In this document: positions 46,587 to 54,913 of the stretch, in pieces
Layout: each line of letters opens with the position of its first letter
How positions within the stretch are numbered: position 1 is the stretch's first letter
Assembly (NCBI RefSeq): GCF_029167645.1
Contig: NZ_CP119147.1
Coordinates: 6,838,501-6,902,500 of the forward strand
Source: Streptomyces sp. AM 2-1-1
Lineage (GTDB): Bacteria > Actinomycetota > Actinomycetes > Streptomycetales > Streptomycetaceae
DNA length: 64,000 nucleotides
Reading direction: 5' to 3'
Made by a program: the position numbers and the translations under genes
The notes under the pieces: model-generated
The model's database searches: none
What the model was told of the DNA's origin: nothing
What the model saw: only the letters and a program-made list of their open reading frames with translations

Positions 46587-47441
46587 TCAGGAGCCTGCGA
46601 ATGTGTCAGCGCCGACGACGGTCAGCAGAGCGAGCTTGTCGTGGCTGTCCGTGCCGGGTGTGGCGGTGAAAATGAGCAGGGACTGTCCCTGGTCAGGGTC
46701 GAGCAGTGTCTGACAGTACAAATCGATGCGTCCGATCTGAGGATGGACGAAGCGTTTGGCGCTGCTCCACCGCAATCCCACTTCGTGGCGGTTCCAGAGC
46801 TCAGCGAATTCCTCGTTGTGTTGCAGGGCGGCCACGAGCAGCGCGGCTGAGGACCCAGGCCCTTGCGCGGTGGCGCCGGCGCGCAGGGTGGCGACATGGA
46901 CGCGGCTGTGCTGATGGTGGTCTTCGGGCAGGTAACGATGGCGGGCGAGAGGGTCGGTGAACCACCGGTAGAGGGCGCTGCGTGCCGGGCCGGTGTGGTG
47001 CGTTTCGTTGCCGAGCAGGGCTACGGCGGGCGGCGTTTGCTGCAGCGTTTCACCGACCGGGCCCACGATCTGTGCCGGGGTGTCCTGGAGCCGGTCCATG
47101 ACGCGCAGCAGGCCGGGACTGATGTGTGCTTCGCGCAGGTGCCGTGTCTGGAGCCGGTGACCGCACAGCAGGAACAGGTGGTCGCGTTCGTCCGGGGTCA
47201 GGCGCAGGCCCCGGGCGATGGCCGCCGCCATCTGCTGCGACGGCTGGGAGCCGCTACCGCGTTCCAAGCGGGCCAGATAGTCGGCTGACATGTCGCACAG
47301 TTCGGCGACCTCCTCCCGGCGCAGCCCGATCGTGCGCCGTCGCATACCGCGGCGCAGCCCGACGTCCTCGGGTTGCAGGGACGCCCGGCGTCCGCGCAGG
47401 AAGTGGGCCAGACCCTCACCGTCCAGTGCCGTGTCCGCCAT
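46587..47441 (-). CDS. XRE-family regulator with MmyB-like ligand-binding domain
   Basis: This 284-residue regulator has an N-terminal helix-turn-helix (TIGLRREEVAELCDMSADYL, residues about 36-55) and 'LARLERGSGSQPSQQMAAAI'. A C-terminal MmyB-type domain follows (GNETHHTGPARSALYRWFTD). ATG at 47441 follows GAGG. It is divergent from an SDR gene, the usual arrangement for this regulator class, and probably represses that gene. Confidence 0.9.
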   Translation of the reverse strand: MADTALDGEGLAHFLRGRRASLQPEDVGLRRGMRRRTIGLRREEVAELCDMSADYLARLERGSGSQPSQQMAAAIARGLRLTPDERDHLFLLCGHRLQTRHLREAHISPGLLRVMDRLQDTPAQIVGPVGETLQQTPPAVALLGNETHHTGPARSALYRWFTDPLARHRYLPEDHHQHSRVHVATLRAGATAQGPGSSAALLVAALQHNEEFAELWNRHEVGLRWSSAKRFVHPQIGRIDLYCQTLLDPDQGQSLLIFTATPGTDSHDKLALLTVVGADTFAGS

Positions 47442-47610
47442 GTGCCCCCACCTCGTATGCCGCGTGTCTCCACCTGATTGTCCGGCAGGCGGGCGCGGGT
47501 ATCCACGCCCTGCCATTCAGTGGCTGGGCAGGTCCTTCATCCGCTGGCACAGGCCCTTTGTACTGGACGACGTCAGGAAGCCGGTAAGAGATTCTCTGGA
47601 GAGTTTCACT

Positions 47611-48468
47611 ATGGCCAAATGGACCGCGGAACGGTTGCCGAGCATGACCGGCGTGACGGTGGTGATCACCGGTGGCGGCGGGGGGATCGGCCTGGTGACC
47701 GCCCGCGAACTCGCGGGAGCCGGCGCCCACGTGGTGCTGGCCGTGCGCAACGTCGACAAGGCGCGCCGCGCAGTGGCCGGTATGCGCGGAGATTTCGATG
47801 TCCGCCACCTCGATGTCGCCGACCTGGACTCGGTACACGCGTTCGCGGCGTCGTACACGGGCGCCCTCGACGTTCTGGTCAACAACGCGGGGGTGATGGA
47901 CATCCCGGCGGCGCGGACCGCGCAGGGCCTGGACGTTCAGACCGCGACGAACTATTTCGGGCCGTTCGTGCTCACCAGCCTGCTGCTGCCCCGGCTGACC
48001 GACCGCGTGGTGACGGTCTCCAGCCAGCTGCACCGCTTTGGCAGGATCGACCTCGAGGACCTCGACTGGCGTATCCGCAAGTACAACGGGCTGGCCGTCT
48101 ACGAGGCGTCCAAGCTCGCCGTGGTGCTGTTCTCGCTGGAGCTGCAGCGCCGCCTGACCGCCTCGGGCAGCCATGTCCGCTCGGTGATCGCTCACCCGGG
48201 CGTCGCACGGACCGGACTGGTGACGCACTCGCCGCTGAGATTCGTCAACCGGCTCCCGTTCCTTGTCCAGGACGTGGAGCACGGAGCGCTGCCGCTCCTG
48301 TACGCGGCCACGCAAGACGTTCCCCGTAACGCCTACGTCGGTCCGGACGGGTTGTTCGGCTTCACGGGCTCCCCACTGGTCCGCAAGCCCGGCCGGGCCG
48401 GCCTGGACAAGGCCGTCGCCGAGAAGCTCTGGCAGGCAACCGCCGCTCTCACCGGAACCAGCGTCTGA
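47611..48468 (+). CDS. short-chain dehydrogenase/reductase
   Basis: This 285-residue enzyme has cofactor motif TGGGGGIG, NNAGVM, Ser in TVSSQLH and Tyr/Lys in YEASKLA. The pattern and length resemble retinol-dehydrogenase/oxidoreductase-type SDRs. It is divergently paired with the XRE regulator, so probably inducible. Substrate unknown. Confidence 0.9.
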   Translation: MAKWTAERLPSMTGVTVVITGGGGGIGLVTARELAGAGAHVVLAVRNVDKARRAVAGMRGDFDVRHLDVADLDSVHAFAASYTGALDVLVNNAGVMDIPAARTAQGLDVQTATNYFGPFVLTSLLLPRLTDRVVTVSSQLHRFGRIDLEDLDWRIRKYNGLAVYEASKLAVVLFSLELQRRLTASGSHVRSVIAHPGVARTGLVTHSPLRFVNRLPFLVQDVEHGALPLLYAATQDVPRNAYVGPDGLFGFTGSPLVRKPGRAGLDKAVAEKLWQATAALTGTSV

Positions 48469-48500
48469 GCCGCCCCGGCTCCGGCAGGGGCCCAGAGCGG

Positions 48501-48716
48501 GACATCTCCGGTGCAGGACTGCGGGTCGTGCGGCAAATCGCCGAGTCCGGCAGCTTCACCGCACCAGCCACGCAGCTTGGCTACACCCGGTCGGCTGTCT
48601 CACGCCAGGCAGCCTCCCTCGAAGGAAGCGCGGGCGCCGTCCTGTTCGAACGCGACCCCGACAGAGTGCGCTTCACACCCGCGGGTCCGACCCTGCTGTT
48701 CCCCTCTGCATGAGCA
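48501..48716 (+). pseudogene. LysR-family regulator, N-terminal fragment
   Basis: The reading GLRVVRQIAESGSFTAPATQ then LGYTRSAVSRQAASLE is the LysR winged-helix DNA-binding domain. It ends after about 70 residues (VRFTPAGPTLLFPSA, stop) with no effector domain. No clean start codon is present at the 5' end. It is truncated at both ends and directly abuts relaxase remnants. Confidence 0.75.
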
Positions 48717-49425
48717 CTGTCTGGTCGCCAACCGGGGGCAGCGCCCTGACGGCTCCTGGTACGCGCTGGACACGGTATGCCTGTACCAGCATGTCGTGGC
48801 GGCCGGGACGCTCTACACCCTCCAGATGACGACCGAGGTGTGCGAAGAGCTCGGGCCGGCGACGGTGCCCCGGGAGATGACGCCGGGCCTTCGCCCGTTG
48901 ATGGAGACAGCCGGGGTCGACCAGAAGCGTATCGACCGGTCGGCCACCCGCCGCCGGCGGATCGAGGACGTCCTGGAGGGCATTACCGACGACTACGTGA
49001 AGAAGCATGGCCGGCTGCCGGGCGAGCGCGCCCGCCACGGTCTGGCGTGGTGGGCGGCGCACGAGACCCGCCCGGAGAAGAAGACTCTCCGCGCCCGATG
49101 GATCTGCTGGTCGCGTGGCGGCTGGTCTCCGCGCTCCTGAAGTTCGGGCAGCGGACGGTCGACGGGCTCCCTTCAACGGTGCCAGGCGGCCGGGAAGTTG
49201 ATCCGGTCCGGGGTGAGGCCGCGCGTGGACACCGCGCTCGCCATCGTCGACGTCGCCGCGGTCGTCTTCACCGTGCGCAACATCTTCGCCCGCCGCCACG
49301 TCCTGGCCGAAGCGCGCCGGCCCCTGATGGAGACCCTGCGCGGCCGCGCGTACGTGCCCGGCATCGACAGCTACATCGCCGACCGCGCCTTTGTCATACA
49401 GGCGGCGTTGGGGATGCCGAGGTAA
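48717..49425 (+). pseudogene. MobF/TrwC-type relaxase remnant
   Basis: This decayed coding region reads through three frame segments. LDTVCLYQHVVAAGTLYTLQ with DDYVKKHGRLPGERARHGLA comes first, then LLVAWRLVSALLKFGQRTVD in another frame, then VDTALAIVDVAAVVFTVRNI and ARRHVLAEARRPLMETLRGR back in the first frame. These blocks match what I know of actinobacterial conjugative relaxases (regions after the nicking site). Catalytic N-terminus and helicase part are absent. It is evidence of a former conjugative element. Confidence 0.7.
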
Positions 49426-49440
49426 GCGCTCCCGATCACG

Positions 49441-50766
49441 TCATGCGGTACGGCTTGGGCATGTTCCTTCTCCTTCAGTCGTGGGAGGCCAGAGGCGGGG
49501 CGAGGGGGACCCGTCCGCCACGGGCTTCGCGCGCCGCAGTCGCCGGATCGGGGCCGTGGCGATAAGTGCCGCCGCGCACCCGGTGCTGATCAGGGCTGCG
49601 AGCAGCAGTAGCTCATGGATGCCCACGAGCGAGCTGGCCGGGCCAGCGATCACCTGGCCGAGCGGGACGGCGAGGATCGATCCCGCGATCTCGTACGCGG
49701 AGACCCGGTTGAGGCGGTCCTCGGGGATCTGGGTCTGCACGGTAGTCGCCCACTGCACGCCCCAGAACGCCCAGCCGCTCCCGCTGACCGCGTACCCGAG
49801 GAGCAGCACCGGCAGTCCGAGGTCCGGGGCGAGGCCTGCGGACAGCGGCATCATCGGGAACAGGAACATCGCGACCGCCCCGCCGAACAGCGGCCGCGCC
49901 GGACGGATCCGGATGGCGGCCAGGCCGCCGAGCACGCACCCGGCGCCGAACGCGCCCTCCGCGTAACCGAACGCGGCGACCCCATGCGCCCCGGTGACCG
50001 AGGCCGCGCCGAGCGGCACGATCGGGCCCCAGACGAAGACGCCGAGCACCCACCAGATCAGGACGACCGCCCACAGCCAGGACCGGGACCGGAATTCGTA
50101 CCAGCCGGTCTTCAGATTCTCAAGGGTGGAGGCAGAACGGTCGATCTCGTAGGCGCCCAGGCGTAGCGCGAGCAGACTCAGCCCGCTGGCCGCGAAGGTG
50201 CCCGCGGTCACCGCAAAGGCCAGGGCCGGGGAGGCCGCCGCGACGAGGAGTCCGGCGAGCGCGGGCCCTGCCATGGTGGAGATGCCCTGGGCGACCCGCA
50301 GTACGCCGTTGGCACTCTGCGGATCGGCGGCGACCTTCGGTACCAGCCCATTCACCCCCGGCTGGAACATTGCGGTGGCGAGGCCGCCGAGAGCCGTCAC
50401 GCAGATGATGAACCACAGCTCAGGCCGCCCGATCGCGAAGGCGAAGGCCGTCGCACCGATCAGGGCGCACCGCACAGCGTCCGCCGCGATCATCAGCGGC
50501 CGCGGGTGGACCTGGTCTGCCAGGACACCGCCGAACACCACGAAGAGCGCGAACGCCCCCATCCAGGCGCCCAGGGCGTACCCGACGGCGCTCACCCCGT
50601 ACCCGAACGTCAGCATCGCCACCGAGAGGGCGACGGGCAGCATCGCGTCGCCGAGCAGCGAGGCGATGCGGGCCGTGAAGTAGAGCGTGAAGTTGCGGGT
50701 CCACAGCGGCGGGCGGAACGAAGGCACAGCGGATGCGGGCGTGGGGGCGGAGGCGGAGTCGGTCAT
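49441..50766 (-). CDS. MFS exporter (enterobactin/macrolide-exporter type)
   Basis: This 441-residue, 12-helix transporter of the MFS_3/MefA-like class has loop motifs GVLADQVHPRPLMIAADAVR and 'VPKVAADPQSANGVLRVAQG'. Only one base separates its ATG from the stop of the AsnB-like gene upstream, so the two are co-translated. It is a natural candidate for exporting the product of the island's biosynthetic genes. Substrate not known. Confidence 0.88.
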   Translation of the reverse strand: MTDSASAPTPASAVPSFRPPLWTRNFTLYFTARIASLLGDAMLPVALSVAMLTFGYGVSAVGYALGAWMGAFALFVVFGGVLADQVHPRPLMIAADAVRCALIGATAFAFAIGRPELWFIICVTALGGLATAMFQPGVNGLVPKVAADPQSANGVLRVAQGISTMAGPALAGLLVAAASPALAFAVTAGTFAASGLSLLALRLGAYEIDRSASTLENLKTGWYEFRSRSWLWAVVLIWWVLGVFVWGPIVPLGAASVTGAHGVAAFGYAEGAFGAGCVLGGLAAIRIRPARPLFGGAVAMFLFPMMPLSAGLAPDLGLPVLLLGYAVSGSGWAFWGVQWATTVQTQIPEDRLNRVSAYEIAGSILAVPLGQVIAGPASSLVGIHELLLLAALISTGCAAALIATAPIRRLRRAKPVADGSPSPRLWPPTTEGEGTCPSRTA

Positions 50767-50767
50767 C

Positions 50768-52579
50768 TCAAAGCTCCACTCGTACGCCGTACGTCTTCAG
50801 CCAGTCGCCTAGCTGCAGCGCGGTCTCCAGGACCGGCCGGCCAACCCCGTCCAGGGCCGCTCCGTGCCGCAGGCCGTCCGAGAGCAGTGGCAGAACGGGG
50901 CTGTCCCCGGCGCGTACGACGGCGGTGAGACGCTCCCGGAGGACACGGTCGTAGGTCTCGTCCCGCAGGTTCGGGTAGGGGGTCTTGACGCGCATCGCGA
51001 CCTGCTCCGGCAGTATGTCGCGGACGGCGGCGCGCAGCACGCTCTTCTCTCGGCCGTCGTGCGACTTCATCGACCAGGGGATGTCGAAGGCGTACGCGAG
51101 CAGACGCGGGTCGGCGAACGGCACCCGGATGTCCAGGCCCGCGGCCATACCGAGCCGGTCGAGCCGGTCGAAGAGCACCCGCGCGTGCCGGGTGAGGGCG
51201 AGGTAGGTGACCTCCCGGTGCCGCGCCTCGGCGGGATCGGCGACGGCCTCGCGCACTCCCAGCTCGGCGATCGCGTCGCGATGGCAGTCCTGCTCATACG
51301 CGGCGAGGTCCAGCTTCGCCAGCAGCCCGGCGTCGAAGACGGTGGCCATGCCGTTGAAGCGGCTGCGGCCCTCCGCGACCCACGGGAATGTGTCGGTGTG
51401 CACCCAGCGGTCGAAGCGCTGCCAGTTGTAGCCGCCGAACACGTCGTCCCCCAGTTCACCGGAGAGAGCGACGGGAGCGTGCCGGCGGGCGGCGCGAAAC
51501 AGGCTGAGCAGCGAGGCGTACTGATCGCCCTTGTTGATCGGGATGTCATACGCGGCCAGGACGTCCGTGCGTAGCCGCGGGTCGAGGAGGTCGAGGCCCG
51601 CAAGGGAGATCTCGTGGTGATCGGTCCCGGCGTGCTCGGCCATCACGCGCGCGTAGAGGTGGTCGTCATTGCCCGACGTGCCGTCCGCACCTTGGTCGTT
51701 GACAGCGAGGGTGCGGACCGGCCCAGTTCCGAGCCCGCTTGCCGTCCGGGCTGCGAGCGCCGTCAGCGAGCTGGAGTCCAGGCCGCCGGAAAGCAGCGAT
51801 GCGGGCGGTTCGCCGCCGGGTCCGAACTGCTCCGAGATCACCGTCTCCAAGAGCTCCCGCACGGTTGTAACGGTCTTGTCCAGGCCATCCGTGTGCTCCC
51901 CGGCCCGCAGTGCCCAGTACGTCCGTTCACTCGGCCGGTGCTCCCGCCCGACCCGCACCACACACCCGGGCCGTACCTCGCGCATCCCCCGAAACATCGC
52001 GTGCCCAGGCACCCGGGCGATGGACAGGATGTCGCGGAGCCCGCCAGCGTCGACGGACGGCGTGAACAGGGGGTGCGCCAGGATCGCCTTCGGTTCCGAG
52101 CCGAACAGGACTCCCTGCTCCATCGGCGCGTAGAACAGCGGTTTCACGCCCATCCGGTCGCGTACGAGGAGCAGCTCCTCGCGGCGCTCGTCCCAGAGGG
52201 CGAAGGCGTACGAGCCCTCGATCCGCTCGACGCACTCCTCGCCCCACTGCTCGTATGCGCGCAGTACTACCTCCGCGTCACCGCCGGAGCCGTCGTGAGT
52301 GAACTCACGTCCAAGAGAGCGGAGTTGGCCGCGCAGCGGCTGCGCGTTGCTGAGGCGCCCAGCGTATGTGACGACAGTACCGCTCCCCGCGGTGCCGTTG
52401 GTGGCCAGCGGCTGTGTGCTGGACGTGGAGGTGCTCCGGTGCCCAAGCGCGGCGTGGGCCGACCGCCAGAGCCCTTCGCCGCCCGGACCGCGCCCGGCGA
52501 GTGCCGAAGTCATGACACCTATGGGGTCGGGTGCCCCGGCGGCGTGCGCGAAGTCGACCCATCCGGTTATCGCTGACAT
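50768..52579 (-). CDS. asparagine-synthetase-like amide ligase lacking glutaminase residues
   Basis: This 603-residue AsnB-family protein has an N-terminal class II amidotransferase domain (1-210) and a C-terminal AMP-forming synthetase domain with PP-loop SGGLDSSS, 'GELGDDVFGGYNW' and a late KTPYPNLRD segment. The nucleophile normally at Cys2 is Ser (MSAITGWVDF), the glutamine-binding NGE is AGR (TYAGRLSN), and the RLSIID-type segment is STSTSST. Glutamine hydrolysis is therefore unlikely. Related proteins without Cys2 (beta-lactam synthetase, lasso cyclases) join an amine to an adenylated carboxylate. ATG follows AAAGG. Confidence 0.88.
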   Translation of the reverse strand: MSAITGWVDFAHAAGAPDPIGVMTSALAGRGPGGEGLWRSAHAALGHRSTSTSSTQPLATNGTAGSGTVVTYAGRLSNAQPLRGQLRSLGREFTHDGSGGDAEVVLRAYEQWGEECVERIEGSYAFALWDERREELLLVRDRMGVKPLFYAPMEQGVLFGSEPKAILAHPLFTPSVDAGGLRDILSIARVPGHAMFRGMREVRPGCVVRVGREHRPSERTYWALRAGEHTDGLDKTVTTVRELLETVISEQFGPGGEPPASLLSGGLDSSSLTALAARTASGLGTGPVRTLAVNDQGADGTSGNDDHLYARVMAEHAGTDHHEISLAGLDLLDPRLRTDVLAAYDIPINKGDQYASLLSLFRAARRHAPVALSGELGDDVFGGYNWQRFDRWVHTDTFPWVAEGRSRFNGMATVFDAGLLAKLDLAAYEQDCHRDAIAELGVREAVADPAEARHREVTYLALTRHARVLFDRLDRLGMAAGLDIRVPFADPRLLAYAFDIPWSMKSHDGREKSVLRAAVRDILPEQVAMRVKTPYPNLRDETYDRVLRERLTAVVRAGDSPVLPLLSDGLRHGAALDGVGRPVLETALQLGDWLKTYGVRVEL

Positions 52580-52756
52580 GCAAGTGGACCTTTCAGTTTG
52601 GGAATTGAGGCTGGTCAGGATCCGGAGGCCAGGGTCTCCATCCGCTCCAGGATGACCAGGTTCTCGGGTTGCCCGGTCTGCGCTTACCAGCCGGGCGAGG
52701 CGGGTCTTCTGCCCCCGCTCACGTGCAGCAGCTCCTCGGGAAGCGCGCGATGCTGC
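52580..52756 (-). other. spacer with possible micro-ORF between the 217-aa protein and AsnB-like genes
   Basis: On the minus strand GAGGAG is 9 bases before a GTG that opens MSGGRRPASPGW followed by TAA. The same frame then continues with coding character (QTGQPENLVILERMETLASG) to a TGA. This could be a tiny peptide plus a remnant, or one small gene broken by a stop. No family recognised. Confidence 0.3.
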
Positions 52757-53410
52757 TCAAGAGGCGGTTGCGCGCAGGCCCGGGCCGACGGTTTCGGGTG
52801 CCGCTCCACTCGGGAAGAAGCTGACCATCTCGTTGTACAGGTCCAGGGGTTGGTCGTCGGGGGAGAGCCAGTCCGTCTCGCCTTGGCGCCACTCGTAGGC
52901 ACGGTGGTGCGCGGCGATCTCCTCGATGAACTCGGCGGCCAGCCGTGACGCCTCGAACAGGTCTTGGTCGGTGGTCTGAGAACTGGCTGCGACGATCAGG
53001 CCCCGGACTTCCGCCGAGTGGCCGTAGCGGAAGGCGCCGGTACCGAGCAGATGCGGATCGGTGTGGACGGACGATCCATTGTTGTGGCCTGTGCGCCTAT
53101 GGGCAGCGGCCTTAGCGGCTGCTTTCGGGAGGAATCCGCGCGCTTGGTCTCCCACGGTGACGGCTCCCAGCACTGAGGAGGCGGCATCCGTCTGCACGTC
53201 GAGCGTCGGGTCGAGGATGACGAATCCCATGGCCGGCCGAGGGTAGGGCCCGCGCGGGGCCTCACCCGGGGCGGCGGTGCGGCTCCGGAGGATGCTTTTG
53301 GCCCGGCGGCGTCCCAGGGATGCCAGCACCTCGGTGAGCTCGGCGTCGGTGAGCATGTACGCGTAAGGATTGCGGTGTACGGCCGCCTGTACGTGCAGGG
53401 TGTCATTCAT
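52757..53410 (-). CDS. unknown protein (217 aa) of the island cluster
   Basis: No confident family. The protein begins MNDTLHVQAAVHRNPYAYML. A central region (GFVILDPTLDVQTDAASSVL, then GFLPKAAAKAAAHRRTG) and a later SAEVRGLIVAASSQTTDQDL, ending in a helical AAEFIEE segment, are faintly like the GlcG/HbpS (DUF336) fold, where a similar 'G-IGVSGG...EQDE' segment occurs. This is only a pattern resemblance. ATG at 53410 follows GGAGAA. It heads the minus-strand unit with the AsnB-like enzyme and exporter, so it probably serves the same pathway. Confidence 0.75.
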   Translation of the reverse strand: MNDTLHVQAAVHRNPYAYMLTDAELTEVLASLGRRRAKSILRSRTAAPGEAPRGPYPRPAMGFVILDPTLDVQTDAASSVLGAVTVGDQARGFLPKAAAKAAAHRRTGHNNGSSVHTDPHLLGTGAFRYGHSAEVRGLIVAASSQTTDQDLFEASRLAAEFIEEIAAHHRAYEWRQGETDWLSPDDQPLDLYNEMVSFFPSGAAPETVGPGLRATAS

Positions 53411-53580
53411 GTGCTTCTCCGTAGCTGGGGCGTACGTGGAGCAAATACAGGGCCACGAGGACAGTGAGCGCGCTGCGCGAGTACGGCGTGACGGCGCGAT
53501 CGATACCGGGCGATTCGCCCCCACGCCGCCTCTTCCAGCGAGCCCGATGCTCAGTTTGTGTCACCTGAGAGAACGCGAAG

Positions 53581-53613
53581 GGCGAGCCTTCTCGCCGGCG
53601 CGCGCCTGTTTTT
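53581..53613 (+). terminator. possible intrinsic terminator in the divergent intergenic region
   Basis: A GGCGAG-CCTT-CTCGCC hairpin is followed by the palindrome GGCGCGCGCC and then TGTTTTT, a rare T-run in this genome. It sits between the divergent 217-aa-protein and PhyH genes and would stop + strand read-through or attenuate a leader transcript. Confidence 0.45.
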
Positions 53614-53874
53614 GAGGGCGCATCGACGCCAATGTCGGCGACACGGGGCGGCGGTCCTGCGAGGCCCTGGAAGGATCATCAACGCTGCAACGGCATCTGC
53701 CAAGAGAGGAATTTCAGCCGCCACCCGAAAAGATCATGCCGTTCCGGTTGATTGGTTGCCCCAGTCACCTTGCTGGGCTGGGGATGTATCGACATCGCCG
53801 TGACCTGCGGTGATGATCTCCGCAACGCGTCGGGGAGTCGCTGTCCCTGGCACTCCATCCCTGGGTAAACGACC

Positions 53875-53904
53875 TTGACCCGCTTCCGAAGCGGCTCCTA
53901 TGCT
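53875..53904 (+). promoter_or_regulatory. sigma-70-type promoter with operator in the spacer
   Basis: TTGACC and TATGCT are separated by 18 bases, close to the housekeeping consensus. The spacer overlaps a perfect dyad CCGCTTCCGAAGCGG (53880-53894). A repressor bound there would occlude RNA polymerase. Transcription would begin near 53911, upstream of the PhyH gene. Confidence 0.65.
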
Positions 53905-54026
53905 CCGATGGCCCTGCAGGTCTAGACCATGCCGAGGGTGCCTTCTCCATGTCCGCGAGTGCATTCCCCGGTGCTGCGCACCGCGCCAGAAAATTGCCGC
54001 AAATAAACGCAAGGAGTTGTTTTTCT

Positions 54027-54803
54027 TTGGCCACGCAGGTGGTTTCCGATGTTGCCCAGAAGTTCGCAGACGACGGTTTCGCCGTAGTGGGGGAGGTCAT
54101 TTCCCCCGATGAACTGGAGGTGTACCGGGACATCTACGACCGTCTCCTGAGCGGAGAAATCGAATCCGGGGACAAGAGGTCCGATCTCGGATCTCATGTG
54201 CCGCGCAAGGAGGGAGTAGTCGAGAACATCACACAGATCATGTGGCCCTCCGCCCTCCACCCGCCGTTACGCGACCTGCCCCTCCACGCCAAAGCGCTGT
54301 CCGTGGCCCGCGAACTGATCGGCGCGGACGCTGAACTCGACTTCGACATGATGATCCACAAGGCGCCACACACCGGGGTGGCGACCCCGTGGCACCAGGA
54401 CGCTGCCTACTGGGTCGACATGCCCGACCGCCGTGCCGTCTCCATCTGGGTCGCACTGGACGACACTGATCTCGACAACGGATGCATGTGGTACGTCCGG
54501 GGCTCCCACCAGCAGCCGCTGCGCCCTCATCGCCCCACCAGCGACGGCAAGAACATCGAGTGCGACTGCTCCGAGGACGAGTCAGGTGCCACTCCTGTGC
54601 CCATGCGGGCAGGCGGAGCAGCGGCGCATTCGGGGACAACGCTCCACTACTCGCGCGGCAACACCACCAACGGATTGCGCAGGGCGTACATCCTCAACTA
54701 CCGACCCGCCGCGATGATCAAGCTCGAGCGGGAGCGCGGCGCAGACCACGGCCTCAACGAGAACGTGCGGCAGGTGCGCAACTCCGACGCGGCCAAGGAC
54801 TGA
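54027..54803 (+). CDS. PhyH-family Fe(II)/2-oxoglutarate dioxygenase
   Basis: This 258-residue non-haem oxygenase has iron ligands visible as His-x-Asp in PWHQDAAYW and a distal His in HSGTTLHYSRGN, followed by RRAYILNYRP whose Arg suits 2-oxoglutarate binding. It would hydroxylate or otherwise oxidise a small molecule. The TTG at 54027 behind AAGGAG is preferred because the preceding 26 codons from ATG 53949 are A/T-rich and unlike coding sequence; the ATG remains possible. First gene after the operator-bearing promoter and start of the + strand pathway genes. Confidence 0.88.
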   Translation: MATQVVSDVAQKFADDGFAVVGEVISPDELEVYRDIYDRLLSGEIESGDKRSDLGSHVPRKEGVVENITQIMWPSALHPPLRDLPLHAKALSVARELIGADAELDFDMMIHKAPHTGVATPWHQDAAYWVDMPDRRAVSIWVALDDTDLDNGCMWYVRGSHQQPLRPHRPTSDGKNIECDCSEDESGATPVPMRAGGAAAHSGTTLHYSRGNTTNGLRRAYILNYRPAAMIKLERERGADHGLNENVRQVRNSDAAKD

Positions 54804-54913
54804 CCACAACGGCACAGCCATCCGGGCGGACGCCCGGGCAAACACCTTCCTTCCTCCTTCGGCCGGGCCGGCCGATACGCCGGCCCGGCCTCGAGTGGCC
54901 AGAAAGGCACGCC

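Larger units (their letters stand above)
53411..53948. other. divergent regulatory region of the island cluster
   Basis: About 540 bases are more A/T-rich than the flanks, with no convincing gene. It contains the possible terminator at 53581 and a strong consensus promoter at 53875. Start signals for the minus-strand unit should lie near 53420-53500 but were not recognised. Confidence 0.4.

Noticed and set aside
53558..53803. 81-codon + strand ORF in the divergent regulatory region
   Set aside because: It overlaps the hairpin/T-run at 53581, has no ribosome site and no family pattern, so it was not called a gene.
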